A DNA stretch of 14,541 nt from Candidatus Eiseniibacteriota bacterium (GCA_023132135.1 JAGLYR010000065.1:1-14541); one strand, 5' to 3'. Numbered from the stretch's first letter, positions 6,140 through 14,286 are shown. Program-made: numbers and translations. The notes: generated by a model from the letters alone, not told the origin.

Positions 6140-7912
6140 ATGCGTTGGTCCGGTTTCAAGGCGCCGAAGATCAGCCTGGGCAGCACCGGCAAATGGAACA
6201 GCGCGCGGGCATTGTTCAAAGACGCGGCGCTCCCGATGATGGAGTTCCGGCCCCGGAGCGTGGTAGGGGTTGACATCGGGTCGGGGACAATCAAAGCGGT
6301 GCGGATCGAGTGCGACAAGGGGAGGGCGAGCGTTTCCCAATGGTCCATGCGGCAACATTCGGGTGGGAATGAGAAAAGGGAGACCGGTCTCCTTCGGCAG
6401 GATGTGATGGAGGTGCTCGAGGGAGTGGGAGGCGCGGGTGATCATCTTGCCCTCAACCTTTCCGGGCCGGAGGTTCGATTCCACCAGATCACGCTTCCCA
6501 GTCTTCGAGGAGAGGAACTGGAGAGCGCGGTCCAGTGGCAGGTGAAGAAAGAAATCGGGGATGAGGCTGCGGAGATCAACATCGCGTTCACCACGCAGGA
6601 AATCCAGACAGGCCTCCCGGAAGAGATGATCCTGGTCCTGGCAGTCTCCGTGCCGAGCGTGTTCATTCACACTGTGCTTGATGCCCTTGGAAACCTCCGG
6701 GTTCATCGGATTGGGGTAACAGCCGGAGCGTACGCTAATCTTCTGGCCGGATTCCACCCGGGGAAGGAGGGGGAGGGCTACGCCGTCGTCGATATCGGGA
6801 ATGACGAAACGTGGGTTTGCATTTTCCGCCGAGGCGGCCTTGTCTATGCCAGGCGGATAGGCGTAACCGGGCGGCATTTCACCAGCGCCCTGACACAGCC
6901 GGTCCAGACCCCGGAGGGACCACTCCGCTACTCCCGGGAAGAAGCAGAGAGGATAAAAAGCGAAAAGACTCTCAATATCGAGGACTTCGCCGGCCAGGGA
7001 GACTCGCCGGACTACTTTTCCGTCCTGCTGAGACCAGCGGTCGAGAAGCTCTCGGCCGAAATCGAACGAACTCTCGTACATTTCGTGAATGCCAACGTCG
7101 GGGATCTGATCGGGCGCGTGTATCTCTCCGGTGGGGGAGCTCTGCTGAAAGGGCTCCCCGAAGCCCTGAAGGGGCGACTGGGCATGCCTGTCGAGCGTCT
7201 CGATTTTGGCCGGCTCCATGCAGTGGACGAATCGGTCCTCCAGCCCATGGGGGAGGAGAGGCTGCAACTTGCCGGGGCGATTGGAAGTGCCCTGGGTTGG
7301 GCAAGTGGTGTCAATCTGGTGCCCGCGACCCGGAGGACGACACCCGCGTTCGCAGTGGCGCAGACGTTTCTGTTCTGGGGAGGGGCGGTCCTTCTGGCCA
7401 GTATCCCGTTCCTCACGGGACTTGCGGAACTTGGTGTCAGTGCTCTTGAAGCGGATGTAGTCCAGGCCGAGACCAGGTACGCGGCAATGGAGCCGCGGCG
7501 GGCCCGGCTTGGTGAGCTGGCTCTTGGTAGGGAGCGGTTGCAGGCCGGGCAGGCACTGGTTTCCGTTCTGCCGGAAGGACAGGATGTTCTTCCGCAGGTT
7601 CTCAAGGAACTGGGGGGACGTCTCCGCCCTGGCATGGTTCTCAACGGGCTTTGTCTCGAGGGAGGGAATGGCGGAGATCTCCCGAAGCTGTCGCTGGCAG
7701 GAGAAGTGCACGGTTCTACAAAGGAACTGGATGCCACATTGCTCGAGTTCCTTCTTGAACTCAGGGGGTTGCCCTTTTACCGCGATCCGGTGGTTACGCT
7801 GAAGAAGCAGATCCACCGGGATGGTGAGAAGGGGATTGAGTTTCAGATTACATGCGACCTGGACTGGGAGAAGCCCGGGCACAGCGACGCCGGCAGCGGA
7901 GTGTGGGAATGA
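6140..7912 (+). CDS. PilM-PilN fusion protein, GspL-like layout
   Basis: This 590-residue protein joins two parts that are usually separate in T4P systems. Residues 40-388 are a PilM-type actin-like fold with phosphate motifs VVGVDIGSGTIKAVRI (41-56) and VVDIGNDETWV (216-226) and an adenosine motif YLSGGGALLKGL (328-339). The PilN signature appears directly after, as GVNLVPA (390-396), then a membrane helix at about 406-427, a helical stretch to about 475 and a periplasmic alpha/beta domain to about 575. In T4P, PilN's INLLP tail docks on PilM; here the two are covalently linked, matching GspL topology. Residues 1-39 precede the PilM core and have no assignment. ATG 6140 has AAGGA 8 nt upstream; ATG 6236 is a weaker alternative. 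Its stop overlaps the next start. Confidence 0.92.
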   Translation: MRWSGFKAPKISLGSTGKWNSARALFKDAALPMMEFRPRSVVGVDIGSGTIKAVRIECDKGRASVSQWSMRQHSGGNEKRETGLLRQDVMEVLEGVGGAGDHLALNLSGPEVRFHQITLPSLRGEELESAVQWQVKKEIGDEAAEINIAFTTQEIQTGLPEEMILVLAVSVPSVFIHTVLDALGNLRVHRIGVTAGAYANLLAGFHPGKEGEGYAVVDIGNDETWVCIFRRGGLVYARRIGVTGRHFTSALTQPVQTPEGPLRYSREEAERIKSEKTLNIEDFAGQGDSPDYFSVLLRPAVEKLSAEIERTLVHFVNANVGDLIGRVYLSGGGALLKGLPEALKGRLGMPVERLDFGRLHAVDESVLQPMGEERLQLAGAIGSALGWASGVNLVPATRRTTPAFAVAQTFLFWGGAVLLASIPFLTGLAELGVSALEADVVQAETRYAAMEPRRARLGELALGRERLQAGQALVSVLPEGQDVLPQVLKELGGRLRPGMVLNGLCLEGGNGGDLPKLSLAGEVHGSTKELDATLLEFLLELRGLPFYRDPVVTLKKQIHRDGEKGIEFQITCDLDWEKPGHSDAGSGVWE

Positions 7913-8478
7913 CGGATCCTCTGCGCAAGCGTCGATGGCGCGTGGCCCTCTGTGTAGGAGGGTGCATAGCGATCTGGGTTACCTGGGTACTGCTGTACGC
8001 TATTCCAAGGTTCGGCCACATTGTCTCGATTTGGGATAACCTGGAAACAACAGAACTCAGCTGCCGTCAGCTGTCCAGAGAGACACGGAACCTTTCTGAG
8101 GATCTGGCGTTTCTCCGGCAAGCGGCGCGCGCGCTGGACAAGAGACTGGCGGCTTTGCCGCCACATGAGAGGATCCCGGACACGGCTCGCTACATTGCCG
8201 AGCGCGCCGGAGCCTGCGGCCTCGATGTGATTGATGCCGATCTCGATCTTGATGCGGCTCTCAGCTGCACACCTGCCGGGACCGGATCCGGGATATCGGA
8301 AGTGCCGTTCAGTCTGGTTGTAGTTGGCACCTACGGCGAAGTCGGGCGGTTTCTGGAGAGCATTGCGGAATCAGGAATCTTCATTCAGTACAGGTCCATC
8401 GAGATGGAACGTTTCCGCGTGGGTGCGGGTCAGCTCGAGGCTACCATCCTGATGAACCTGTTTGTGGGTGTGGAATAG
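7909..8478 (+). CDS. PilO/GspM-like inner-membrane protein
   Basis: This 189-residue bitopic protein has a short basic cytoplasmic tail, a membrane helix at about 11-32, a helical, probably coiled-coil segment at about 42-82 and a periplasmic domain of about 90-189 compatible with the PilO ferredoxin-like fold. The stretch VPFSLVVVGTYGEVGRFLESI (132-152) is the pattern most like PilO. PilO forms heterodimers with PilN and positions the secretin-linked alignment complex. The assignment rests on topology, length and gene order more than on strong motifs. The start is fixed by an ATGA overlap with the PilM-PilN gene, a sign of translational coupling; an upstream frame extension to 7852 lacks support. 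Confidence 0.82.
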   Translation: MTDPLRKRRWRVALCVGGCIAIWVTWVLLYAIPRFGHIVSIWDNLETTELSCRQLSRETRNLSEDLAFLRQAARALDKRLAALPPHERIPDTARYIAERAGACGLDVIDADLDLDAALSCTPAGTGSGISEVPFSLVVVGTYGEVGRFLESIAESGIFIQYRSIEMERFRVGAGQLEATILMNLFVGVE

Positions 8479-8492
8479 TTGGAGAAGCCTGG

Positions 8493-9020
8493 ATGAAACG
8501 CAGTTCCTGGAACTTGCGACAGATCACAATCGCTGTGATTCTTGTCATGACCATCATCTACAGTGCTGGTCAGCTTCTGGGGGGCGATTCATCCTCCGGG
8601 TCGAGGGAAGCGCTTTCGAGCAAGCGGGCACAGGACATCATAGCAGGTCCACTCGCGCCCTCGGAGCTGGATTGCCCCCCGGAACAGGTGGAAGCGCGGG
8701 CGGGACCACCAAAACCCGGTGAAGCGATTCTCTCAGAGGCCAGGCGGCTGCGCGCAAGGGGATGGAGCAACATCGATCCCTTCTCGGGAGTGAGCTGGCT
8801 GGGCGGTGACGACTCGGAGGAGGGGGAAGAAGAGAGCCCGACGGGGGACGTTGTTCTCCAGGCGACGTCGTACTCTCCTGCCGGGTGGCGAGCGGTCATC
8901 GAGGACAGAATCCTCGCGGTTGGAGACGAACTCATCGGCGGCCGGATTGCAGCGATTTCGGACGGGAGAGTTGTGGTGCGTGGGCCGGGTTGGGAGAAGG
9001 TGCTTCGCTTTTCTGAATAG
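8493..9020 (+). CDS. PilP/GspC-like protein
   Basis: This 175-residue protein has an uncleaved-looking membrane helix at about 11-28 rather than the lipobox of classical PilP, so its topology is closer to GspC. A low-complexity linker rich in Gly, Ser, Pro and acidic residues follows. DPFSGV (95-100) recalls the RDPF motif of PilP. Residues 119-173 form a compact beta domain like the GspC HR or PilP domain (VLQATSYSPAGWRAVIEDR, then VGDELIGGRIAAI). In both families this domain contacts the N-terminal domains of the secretin, whose gene follows 15 nt later. The start has GGAG at 8481-8484, 8 nt upstream. Function is inferred mainly from domain pattern and position. Confidence 0.82.
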   Translation: MKRSSWNLRQITIAVILVMTIIYSAGQLLGGDSSSGSREALSSKRAQDIIAGPLAPSELDCPPEQVEARAGPPKPGEAILSEARRLRARGWSNIDPFSGVSWLGGDDSEEGEEESPTGDVVLQATSYSPAGWRAVIEDRILAVGDELIGGRIAAISDGRVVVRGPGWEKVLRFSE

Positions 9021-9035
9021 AGAGGGGACTGAGAC

Positions 9036-10310
9036 GTGCGATTTCCAGTCTTGGGTGTCTGCATCTGGATTCTGGCGCTTGTGCCACAGGGGATCTGTGG
9101 ACAGCTGAGTACGATGGACAGGCTTAGCGGCGAACTTCCCGGCGATCTGGGAAACCGGCCCGTGACGCTGGATATCCGCAATCTGGAACTCCAGAGCGCC
9201 CTGAACCTGATTGCCCAACAGCACGGACTCAACATTGTGTGTGGAGATGAGGTGAGCGGTCAGGTCACGGGGCATTTCGATGAAGTGCCTCTGGGGGTAG
9301 TTCTGGACGCGCTGCTCAGTGCATGCAGTTGCAGGTACGAGAGGGTCGGCGATGTTGTTGTTGTGACGCCTGCGGATGAGGGTGTTCCCCGCTGGGGAAC
9401 AACCCGGGTCATCGAACTGAACCACGCGAGGGCGGACAAGGTTCGCTCGGCGGTGGAGAAGATGCTCTCGCCCCGCGGCTCCATCCAGTTGTACCCCGAG
9501 CAGGAAGAACAATCGGGGATGGAAGAAGGCGGGCCGGAAGCAACCGTCCTGATCATCCACGATGAACTGCGGCGGGTGGAGGAGATTGCTTCGGTGGTTG
9601 CCGAACTCGACAAGGTTCCCAGGCAACTGTCCATTGAGGTCAGGCTGGTGGAAACCGTGATCGGCAACGAGCTGGATCTGGGCTTCGATTGGAACGCCAC
9701 TGCCACCGTGGACGGAAACCCGGAGCCGCAGTCCCTGCCGCTGGACAGAGATCGATTCACTTTCGGCACGTTGTCTCTGGAGGAATTCCAGGCGGTCCTC
9801 CGGACTCTGGACGAGGACAACAATTCGAAACTGATCTCTAATCCCAGAATCACCACCCAGGAGAACCGGGAAGCCAGGATCAGTGTGGGAACGATATTCC
9901 CGGTGCGGACGGTGAGCCGGTTCAGTGAAGCGGGGATCACGCAGGACCTCTTGACCTACGAGGACAAGGAGATCAATATTGAGCTCGCCGTGACCCCCCG
10001 GGTGGATGACAACGGTCTGATCTCCCTTGTGGTCACCCCTGTTGTAGAGGACATCATCGGCTGGACAGGGGATTTCAAGGATCAACCGATTACTTCCAAG
10101 CGGAGTCTCTCGACACGGGTCACCGTTCGCAACGGCGACACGGTGGCCATGGGCGGCCTGATCAAGGAATCCGATATCGAGACGGTCCGCCGCGTGTGGC
10201 TTCTGGGCCGAATCCCCATCCTCGGTCGTCTCCTTTTCACAAATGTGATTCACAAAAAGGAAACGACAGATATGCTCATCTTCATTACTCCGCATATTCT
10301 GGAAGACTAG
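9036..10310 (+). CDS. Secretin, PilQ/GspD superfamily
   Basis: This 424-residue protein should form the multimeric outer-membrane pore. A signal peptide covers about 1-22 without a clear lipobox. An STN-like N0 domain spans about 42-112 (LDIRNLELQSALNLIAQQHG), one N1-type domain about 121-195, and the secretin core about 196-422. Core landmarks are KLISNPRITTQENREARISVG (265-285), TVAMGGLI (369-376) and LLGRIPILGRLLF (389-401). It is shorter than most GspD proteins because only one N-domain follows N0, and it lacks an evident pilotin-binding S domain. The start is a GTG with GAGGGG 8 nt upstream. It is the last gene of the cluster and converges on the next gene, with 29 nt and no visible terminator between the stops. 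Confidence 0.94.
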   Translation: MRFPVLGVCIWILALVPQGICGQLSTMDRLSGELPGDLGNRPVTLDIRNLELQSALNLIAQQHGLNIVCGDEVSGQVTGHFDEVPLGVVLDALLSACSCRYERVGDVVVVTPADEGVPRWGTTRVIELNHARADKVRSAVEKMLSPRGSIQLYPEQEEQSGMEEGGPEATVLIIHDELRRVEEIASVVAELDKVPRQLSIEVRLVETVIGNELDLGFDWNATATVDGNPEPQSLPLDRDRFTFGTLSLEEFQAVLRTLDEDNNSKLISNPRITTQENREARISVGTIFPVRTVSRFSEAGITQDLLTYEDKEINIELAVTPRVDDNGLISLVVTPVVEDIIGWTGDFKDQPITSKRSLSTRVTVRNGDTVAMGGLIKESDIETVRRVWLLGRIPILGRLLFTNVIHKKETTDMLIFITPHILED

Positions 10311-10339
10311 CCCTTATCGCCACTCAGACACCCGCCCGG

Positions 10340-12532
10340 CTACTCACCCCTGAATAACGCCCGAAACCGCGCATCTCCGCGTAGCGGTTCCAGGTCCGGA
10401 TCCCGCTGCATGAAGGTGAATTCAACGAAGCCGTCTTCCACGGCCCGCTCGAGCCAATCGAGCGCCTCGGCCCTCCGGTTCTGTCTGCTGCGGATGCACG
10501 CGATGTTGTAGCAGGCGTCGACCATCCGGGGATCGAGCTGGACGGCGCGCTCGTACCAGTGCGCGGCTTCGTCGAGGAGACCCAGTCGTGTGAGGGTATG
10601 GCCGAGGAAAAAGGGCGGATCGGGGTTCAGGGGTTGGAGTCGTGTGAGTTCCTTGAGATGCGGAACCGCTCCCTCGTAGTTTCCGGTCTGCCGCAGAGTC
10701 TCAACCAGAAGGTAGAGCACCCGCGTGTTGTCCGGATCCTGCCGGAGAATGTCCTCCAGAATGGGGACAACAGCATCCGGCCTGCCACGATCCATCTGGA
10801 GCCGGACGAGTTCGGCCAGAGCATCCTCATGATCCGGATTCACTTCCAGCGCCCGTTCGTATGCCTGCACTGCCCGCCCGACGTCGCCGCGCAGCCGGTA
10901 CATGCGGGCCAGGCCCAGATGCGCGTTCACGTAGGCGGGGTCAAGCTTGAGAGCGTCCCGGAAAACCGAGGCCGCCCTCTCATATTGCTCCAGCCGGACG
11001 TATGCCGCGGCGAGGTTCACGTGGCGCAGGGGACTCCCGGGTTCGATCCTCAGCGTCTCCAGAAAAGCATCGAGCGCACCCCCTGGATCCCCGGATTCGA
11101 GCAGCGCCCAACCCGTACGGGTGTGCCGGCTGGCCAGCTGGCATCGATTGAAGGCCTCCATCTGACTCCTGGGATTTGGAAGCATTTGCCCCTCGGCGTC
11201 CCGGGATCCGCTCATGCCTGAAAGGTAACCCAGCGATGCCAGTCGTTCCCGGGTGGTCTCATCTCGCGGGACTTCGGTTGGCCTGCAGGCTTCGCTTGCG
11301 GGGAAGGACGCTATGAGCTCATCCAACTGCTCTACGAGGACTTCCTCGATGGAAAGGCCTGTTCCGGAGAGGTTGGTTGTTTCCCCGCGGTCACGGATGA
11401 GGTCATACAACTCCGGTTCCGGCGCGCGGATGTATTTCCACATCACCGTCCGTATTCCCTGAAGATGGCTCCAGCCATAGCTCAGTCGCGGGCGGTAGGT
11501 CTCGCAGTAAGCAGCGTCCGGTCTTTGCACCGGGCTCCCCTCGAAGATAGGGGAGAGGTCGGATCCCTGGAAGTCCTCGGGAGTTTTCACGCCCAGGAGC
11601 GGGAGAACCGTGGGAGCGATGTCCACCAGACTCACCTGGGTAAAGACTCGCGCTGCCCGGGGACAGACCTCCGGGCATGTGAAGATCATTGGAACGCGCA
11701 ATGTGGAGTCGTAGATCAGAAGGCCGTGCTGCGATTCCTCATGGTCCATGAGGCCTTCGCCGTGATCGGACGTGAGGACGATCAGGGTGCGTCCCGGAAT
11801 CTCGAAGGCGCCAATGGCGTCCAGGAAGCGACCGATCTGGTAATCGGTGTAGGCGATCTCGCCATCGTAGGGGCTCCCGGCGTAGAGGGAGTCGAAGGGT
11901 GGTGGCGGATCGTAGCAGGCGTGTGGATCGAAAAGGTGAAGCATGACGAAGAAGCGGTTCTGCCTGTTCCGCTTGATCCAGCTCAGAGCATTGCGTGTAA
12001 CCGCATCAGCCCGCCGTTGGGTTGTGCGCAGCTCCTCGGCCAGCGACAGGTACTCAAGATTACAGGGAACGTAGTCGCTCTCGAAGTGGTCGTCGTAGAT
12101 GTGGAAGCCCTGTCCCAATCCGTAGATCGAGTCCATCACAGCCGATCCCAGGAACGCGGCGGTACTGAAGCCCTCCTCCTCCAGAACCTCCGCCAGCGTG
12201 ACCATGTCCTCCGCCAGCGTGAACAGTCCGTTGTCCCGGATCCCATGCGTCGGGGGATAGGTGGATGTCAGGAGAGAGGCAAAGGCCGGGTTGGTGACCG
12301 GAACCGGGGTAATCGCTTGCTCGAACAGGGTTCCGTTGCGGGCCATCCCGTCAATCACGGGTGTCTGGATGCAGGGGTACCCGTAGCATCCCAGGTGATC
12401 GGACCTCAGGGTATCGATCACGATGAGAACGAGGTTCGTAATCCTGGCTTCGGGTTTGTGCGCGCAGCCCGGGGAGAGAAATGCAGGGACCAGAAAAAGG
12501 ACCAGAAGAATGCTCAGGTTGCGACCGGTCAT
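10340..12532 (-). CDS. Sulfatase-superfamily lipoprotein with TPR tail
   Basis: This 730-residue protein starts with a lipoprotein-type signal (hydrophobic 6-19, then LSPGC with C23). Residues 31-390 are an alkaline-phosphatase/sulfatase-fold domain with metal ligands likely at D40, D256 and H257, plus H204 (FDPHACY) and H269. The formylglycine signature C/S-x-P-S-R is replaced by T80-N-P-A-F in PVTNPAFASLLTS, so T80 is the likely nucleophile. That points to a phosphodiesterase or phosphotransferase-type activity rather than a formylglycine sulfatase; the substrate is unknown. About 466-700 holds roughly six to seven TPRs (for example LGLARMYRLRGD, ALEVNPDHEDALAEL), a protein-binding scaffold. 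It faces the periplasm. Its own promoter lies at 12583-12611. No functional tie to the pilus cluster is shown. Confidence 0.9.
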   Translation of the reverse strand: MTGRNLSILLVLFLVPAFLSPGCAHKPEARITNLVLIVIDTLRSDHLGCYGYPCIQTPVIDGMARNGTLFEQAITPVPVTNPAFASLLTSTYPPTHGIRDNGLFTLAEDMVTLAEVLEEEGFSTAAFLGSAVMDSIYGLGQGFHIYDDHFESDYVPCNLEYLSLAEELRTTQRRADAVTRNALSWIKRNRQNRFFVMLHLFDPHACYDPPPPFDSLYAGSPYDGEIAYTDYQIGRFLDAIGAFEIPGRTLIVLTSDHGEGLMDHEESQHGLLIYDSTLRVPMIFTCPEVCPRAARVFTQVSLVDIAPTVLPLLGVKTPEDFQGSDLSPIFEGSPVQRPDAAYCETYRPRLSYGWSHLQGIRTVMWKYIRAPEPELYDLIRDRGETTNLSGTGLSIEEVLVEQLDELIASFPASEACRPTEVPRDETTRERLASLGYLSGMSGSRDAEGQMLPNPRSQMEAFNRCQLASRHTRTGWALLESGDPGGALDAFLETLRIEPGSPLRHVNLAAAYVRLEQYERAASVFRDALKLDPAYVNAHLGLARMYRLRGDVGRAVQAYERALEVNPDHEDALAELVRLQMDRGRPDAVVPILEDILRQDPDNTRVLYLLVETLRQTGNYEGAVPHLKELTRLQPLNPDPPFFLGHTLTRLGLLDEAAHWYERAVQLDPRMVDACYNIACIRSRQNRRAEALDWLERAVEDGFVEFTFMQRDPDLEPLRGDARFRALFRGE

Positions 12533-12582
12533 GGATGGAGTCTCTCCGCCGAAAGGGATCCGCGTATCGCGCGCTGCACGGG

Positions 12583-12611
12583 AGTATAGGGGCGGCGCTG
12601 AAGCGGTTCAA
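12583..12611 (-). promoter_or_regulatory. Sigma70-type promoter for the sulfatase-like gene
   Basis: On the minus strand TTGAAC (12611-12606) is followed after exactly 17 nt by TATACT (12588-12583), four and five of six consensus matches. Transcription would start near 12576, giving a leader of about 44 nt with GGAG about 11 nt before the ATG at 12532. It lies between the upstream terminator hairpin and the start codon, as expected for an independent unit. Confidence 0.6.
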
Positions 12612-12622
12612 GCAATACGGAA

Positions 12623-12653
12623 GAGCCCCGCCCGGGATTCCCGGGCGGGGCTC
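12623..12653 (-). terminator. GC-rich terminator hairpin after the PPC-repeat gene
   Basis: GAGCCCCGCCCGGG (12623-12636) and its exact complement at 12640-12653 form a 14-bp perfect stem with the 3-nt loop ATT. It lies 32 nt past the stop of the minus-strand gene at 12686. The T-tract on the minus strand is weak (TTCCGTATTGCTT). The position between two minus-strand genes and just before the next promoter supports a terminator role. Confidence 0.75.
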
Positions 12654-12685
12654 AGGTCTATCTGAAATCTCCGGCTGCGAACTAA

Positions 12686-14089
12686 CTAGCGATACATCGC
12701 TTTCACACCACTCCAGGTGGTTTCCTCAACGGCCGAAGGGCCACCACCGATGATGTTGATCGTCAGCAGGAACTCGCCGTAGGAGTAATAGGCATAGCCA
12801 TCGGCGATGAGGTAGAAGATCCCGCCGTCTACGCTGGCCCAGGAGATTTCCTCGAAGCCGTAGGCGCTGTCACTTCCCACCACGCAGCTGCCGGGGACAT
12901 CATCGCAGTCGGTCACCAGGTACAGGGACGCGTCGAAGGCGCCGTCCATGCTGGCGTAGAGCGAACCGCCGGGCAGCAGAACAATGCGGTACACCACATC
13001 GGGACCCTCTGCGCCGTAGCCGGTGCAGCCGCCGTAACCGGGATCGTAGTCGTTCGTGGCGCCGGTTGTGGTGTCGTTGCAGAAGATATTCACATCGCCG
13101 CAGAAGGTGATGGCCTCGTCACAGGTGTCGTGCGGAGGGAAGTCGCAGTCCTGCGATTCGCACGGTCCGACCGCGATATCGAGGGTGAAATCGCCTTCCT
13201 GTTCGTTCCATCCGTCCACGATGATATAGTACAAGCCGCCCTCATCACTGCAGCAAGTGACGGACTCGCCGGAACCCCAGATATCATCACCGGCGCAGCA
13301 CGTGTTCCAGATATCGTCGCAGTCGGTCACGATGTAGAGGACGGTGTCGAAGTTGCCGTCGATCGAGGCAGCGACCTGCTCATGGGCCGCGAGCTGGACG
13401 TAATAGACCACATCCGCCCCGGTCGAGCCGCAGCAGGTGCAGGCGCCCGAGTCATAGTCATTGATGGAACCAACGGTGGTTCCATCAATGCTGGATCCAT
13501 CAAATACCTCAATGGCTTCCCCGCAGGTGCCATTGTTCTGCGCGGTGGGGCAGGGCTCGACAAGGACGTCGAAGTAGAAATCGCCCCAGCTGCCTGCGGC
13601 GTAGCCGTCGCAGATGATGTAGTAGATTCCACCTTCCTCGCTGCAGTAGGTGATAGACTCCGGATTGCCGCTGTCATCACCTACCACGCACGTTCCCACC
13701 ACGTCACCGCAGTCGGTCACCATGTAGAGCGAAGCGTCGAAGTAGGAAACCGGGTCCATTGTCGCAATGACACGGTACCCGGGAGCGAGATCGACGAGAT
13801 AGGCGATGTCTGGACCGGCAGCCTGGAAGCCGGTGCAACCTCCGGAGCCCGGATCGTAATCGTCCAGCGCCTCCGCCGTGCTTGCCACTCCCGAGAAACC
13901 AGCCGAGACGTCGATAGCGCCTTCGCACTGATCATTCACGGGTGGATCCAGAGTCCCGCGCCCGTCGAACACTTCTACCTTCATCTCATGGGTTTTCTTG
14001 ATCCCGGAATCGCCGAATGCAACCGACGTTCCAATGAGCAAGACACCAGCAACTGCGATCATCACAAACCAGGAACTGCCACGCATCAT
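12686..14089 (-). CDS. Secreted Cys-rich protein with three PPC-like repeats
   Basis: This 467-residue exported protein has a signal peptide (about 1-26, ending SVAFG). Three repeats follow at about 51-180, 184-310 and 319-447. Each has a Cys-led start, NDYDPG or a variant, GCTG or CTCC, a GPDVVY-type strand, MDGxFDASLY, VTDCDD, a Cys plus GDD, and GGxYYIIxDGY. The layout fits bacterial pre-peptidase C-terminal (PPC)-like beta domains used as carbohydrate- or surface-binding modules. The protein is strongly acidic, which fits calcium binding. No catalytic domain is seen. It ends in VEETTWSGVKAMYR, a possible C-terminal tag. The start ATG has AGGGGG 6 nt upstream. The role is unknown; it may be a surface protein or a substrate of the secretion machine encoded alongside. 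Confidence 0.82.
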   Translation of the reverse strand: MMRGSSWFVMIAVAGVLLIGTSVAFGDSGIKKTHEMKVEVFDGRGTLDPPVNDQCEGAIDVSAGFSGVASTAEALDDYDPGSGGCTGFQAAGPDIAYLVDLAPGYRVIATMDPVSYFDASLYMVTDCGDVVGTCVVGDDSGNPESITYCSEEGGIYYIICDGYAAGSWGDFYFDVLVEPCPTAQNNGTCGEAIEVFDGSSIDGTTVGSINDYDSGACTCCGSTGADVVYYVQLAAHEQVAASIDGNFDTVLYIVTDCDDIWNTCCAGDDIWGSGESVTCCSDEGGLYYIIVDGWNEQEGDFTLDIAVGPCESQDCDFPPHDTCDEAITFCGDVNIFCNDTTTGATNDYDPGYGGCTGYGAEGPDVVYRIVLLPGGSLYASMDGAFDASLYLVTDCDDVPGSCVVGSDSAYGFEEISWASVDGGIFYLIADGYAYYSYGEFLLTINIIGGGPSAVEETTWSGVKAMYR

Positions 14090-14280
14090 GCCGCACCCCC
14101 TATGTCAGCGCAATATCCCCAAGACTCCCACGTCCTTAATTCCCAAAGGCAGTCACAAGAAACCCTAGGCACTCAACCTCCCTTCGATCCTCGTCGGAGC
14201 GATGTGATACGCCACACAACCCCGGCAGCCAGAGGAACCGTCGCACACTCAGGCAACAAGAGAAATTACTTATCAAAACC
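14090..14280 (-). promoter_or_regulatory. Long 5' leader of the PPC-repeat gene
   Basis: About 190 nt separate the predicted transcription start from the start codon. The minus-strand RNA can form a hairpin at 14203-14186 (AUC-G-CUC, loop CGAC, GAG-GAU). Further upstream, GCGACGG and CC...GUUGU can pair around CCUCUGG. It does not match a riboswitch class that I recognise. It may be an RNA control element or simply an untranslated leader. Confidence 0.35.
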
Positions 14281-14286
14281 GCTGTC

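Noticed and set aside
6125-7882. Minus-strand open frame of 585 codons opposite the PilM-PilN gene
   Set aside because: Long antisense frames are common in GC-rich genes. The plus-strand frame has clear domains and motifs, and the antisense product has none.
8733-10295. Minus-strand open frame of 520 codons opposite the PilP-like and secretin genes
   Set aside because: It overlaps two well-supported genes on the other strand and its product shows no recognisable domain.
11465-12589. Plus-strand open frame opposite the sulfatase-like gene
   Set aside because: The minus strand carries a clear enzyme domain and TPRs, and the plus-strand product is a codon shadow.
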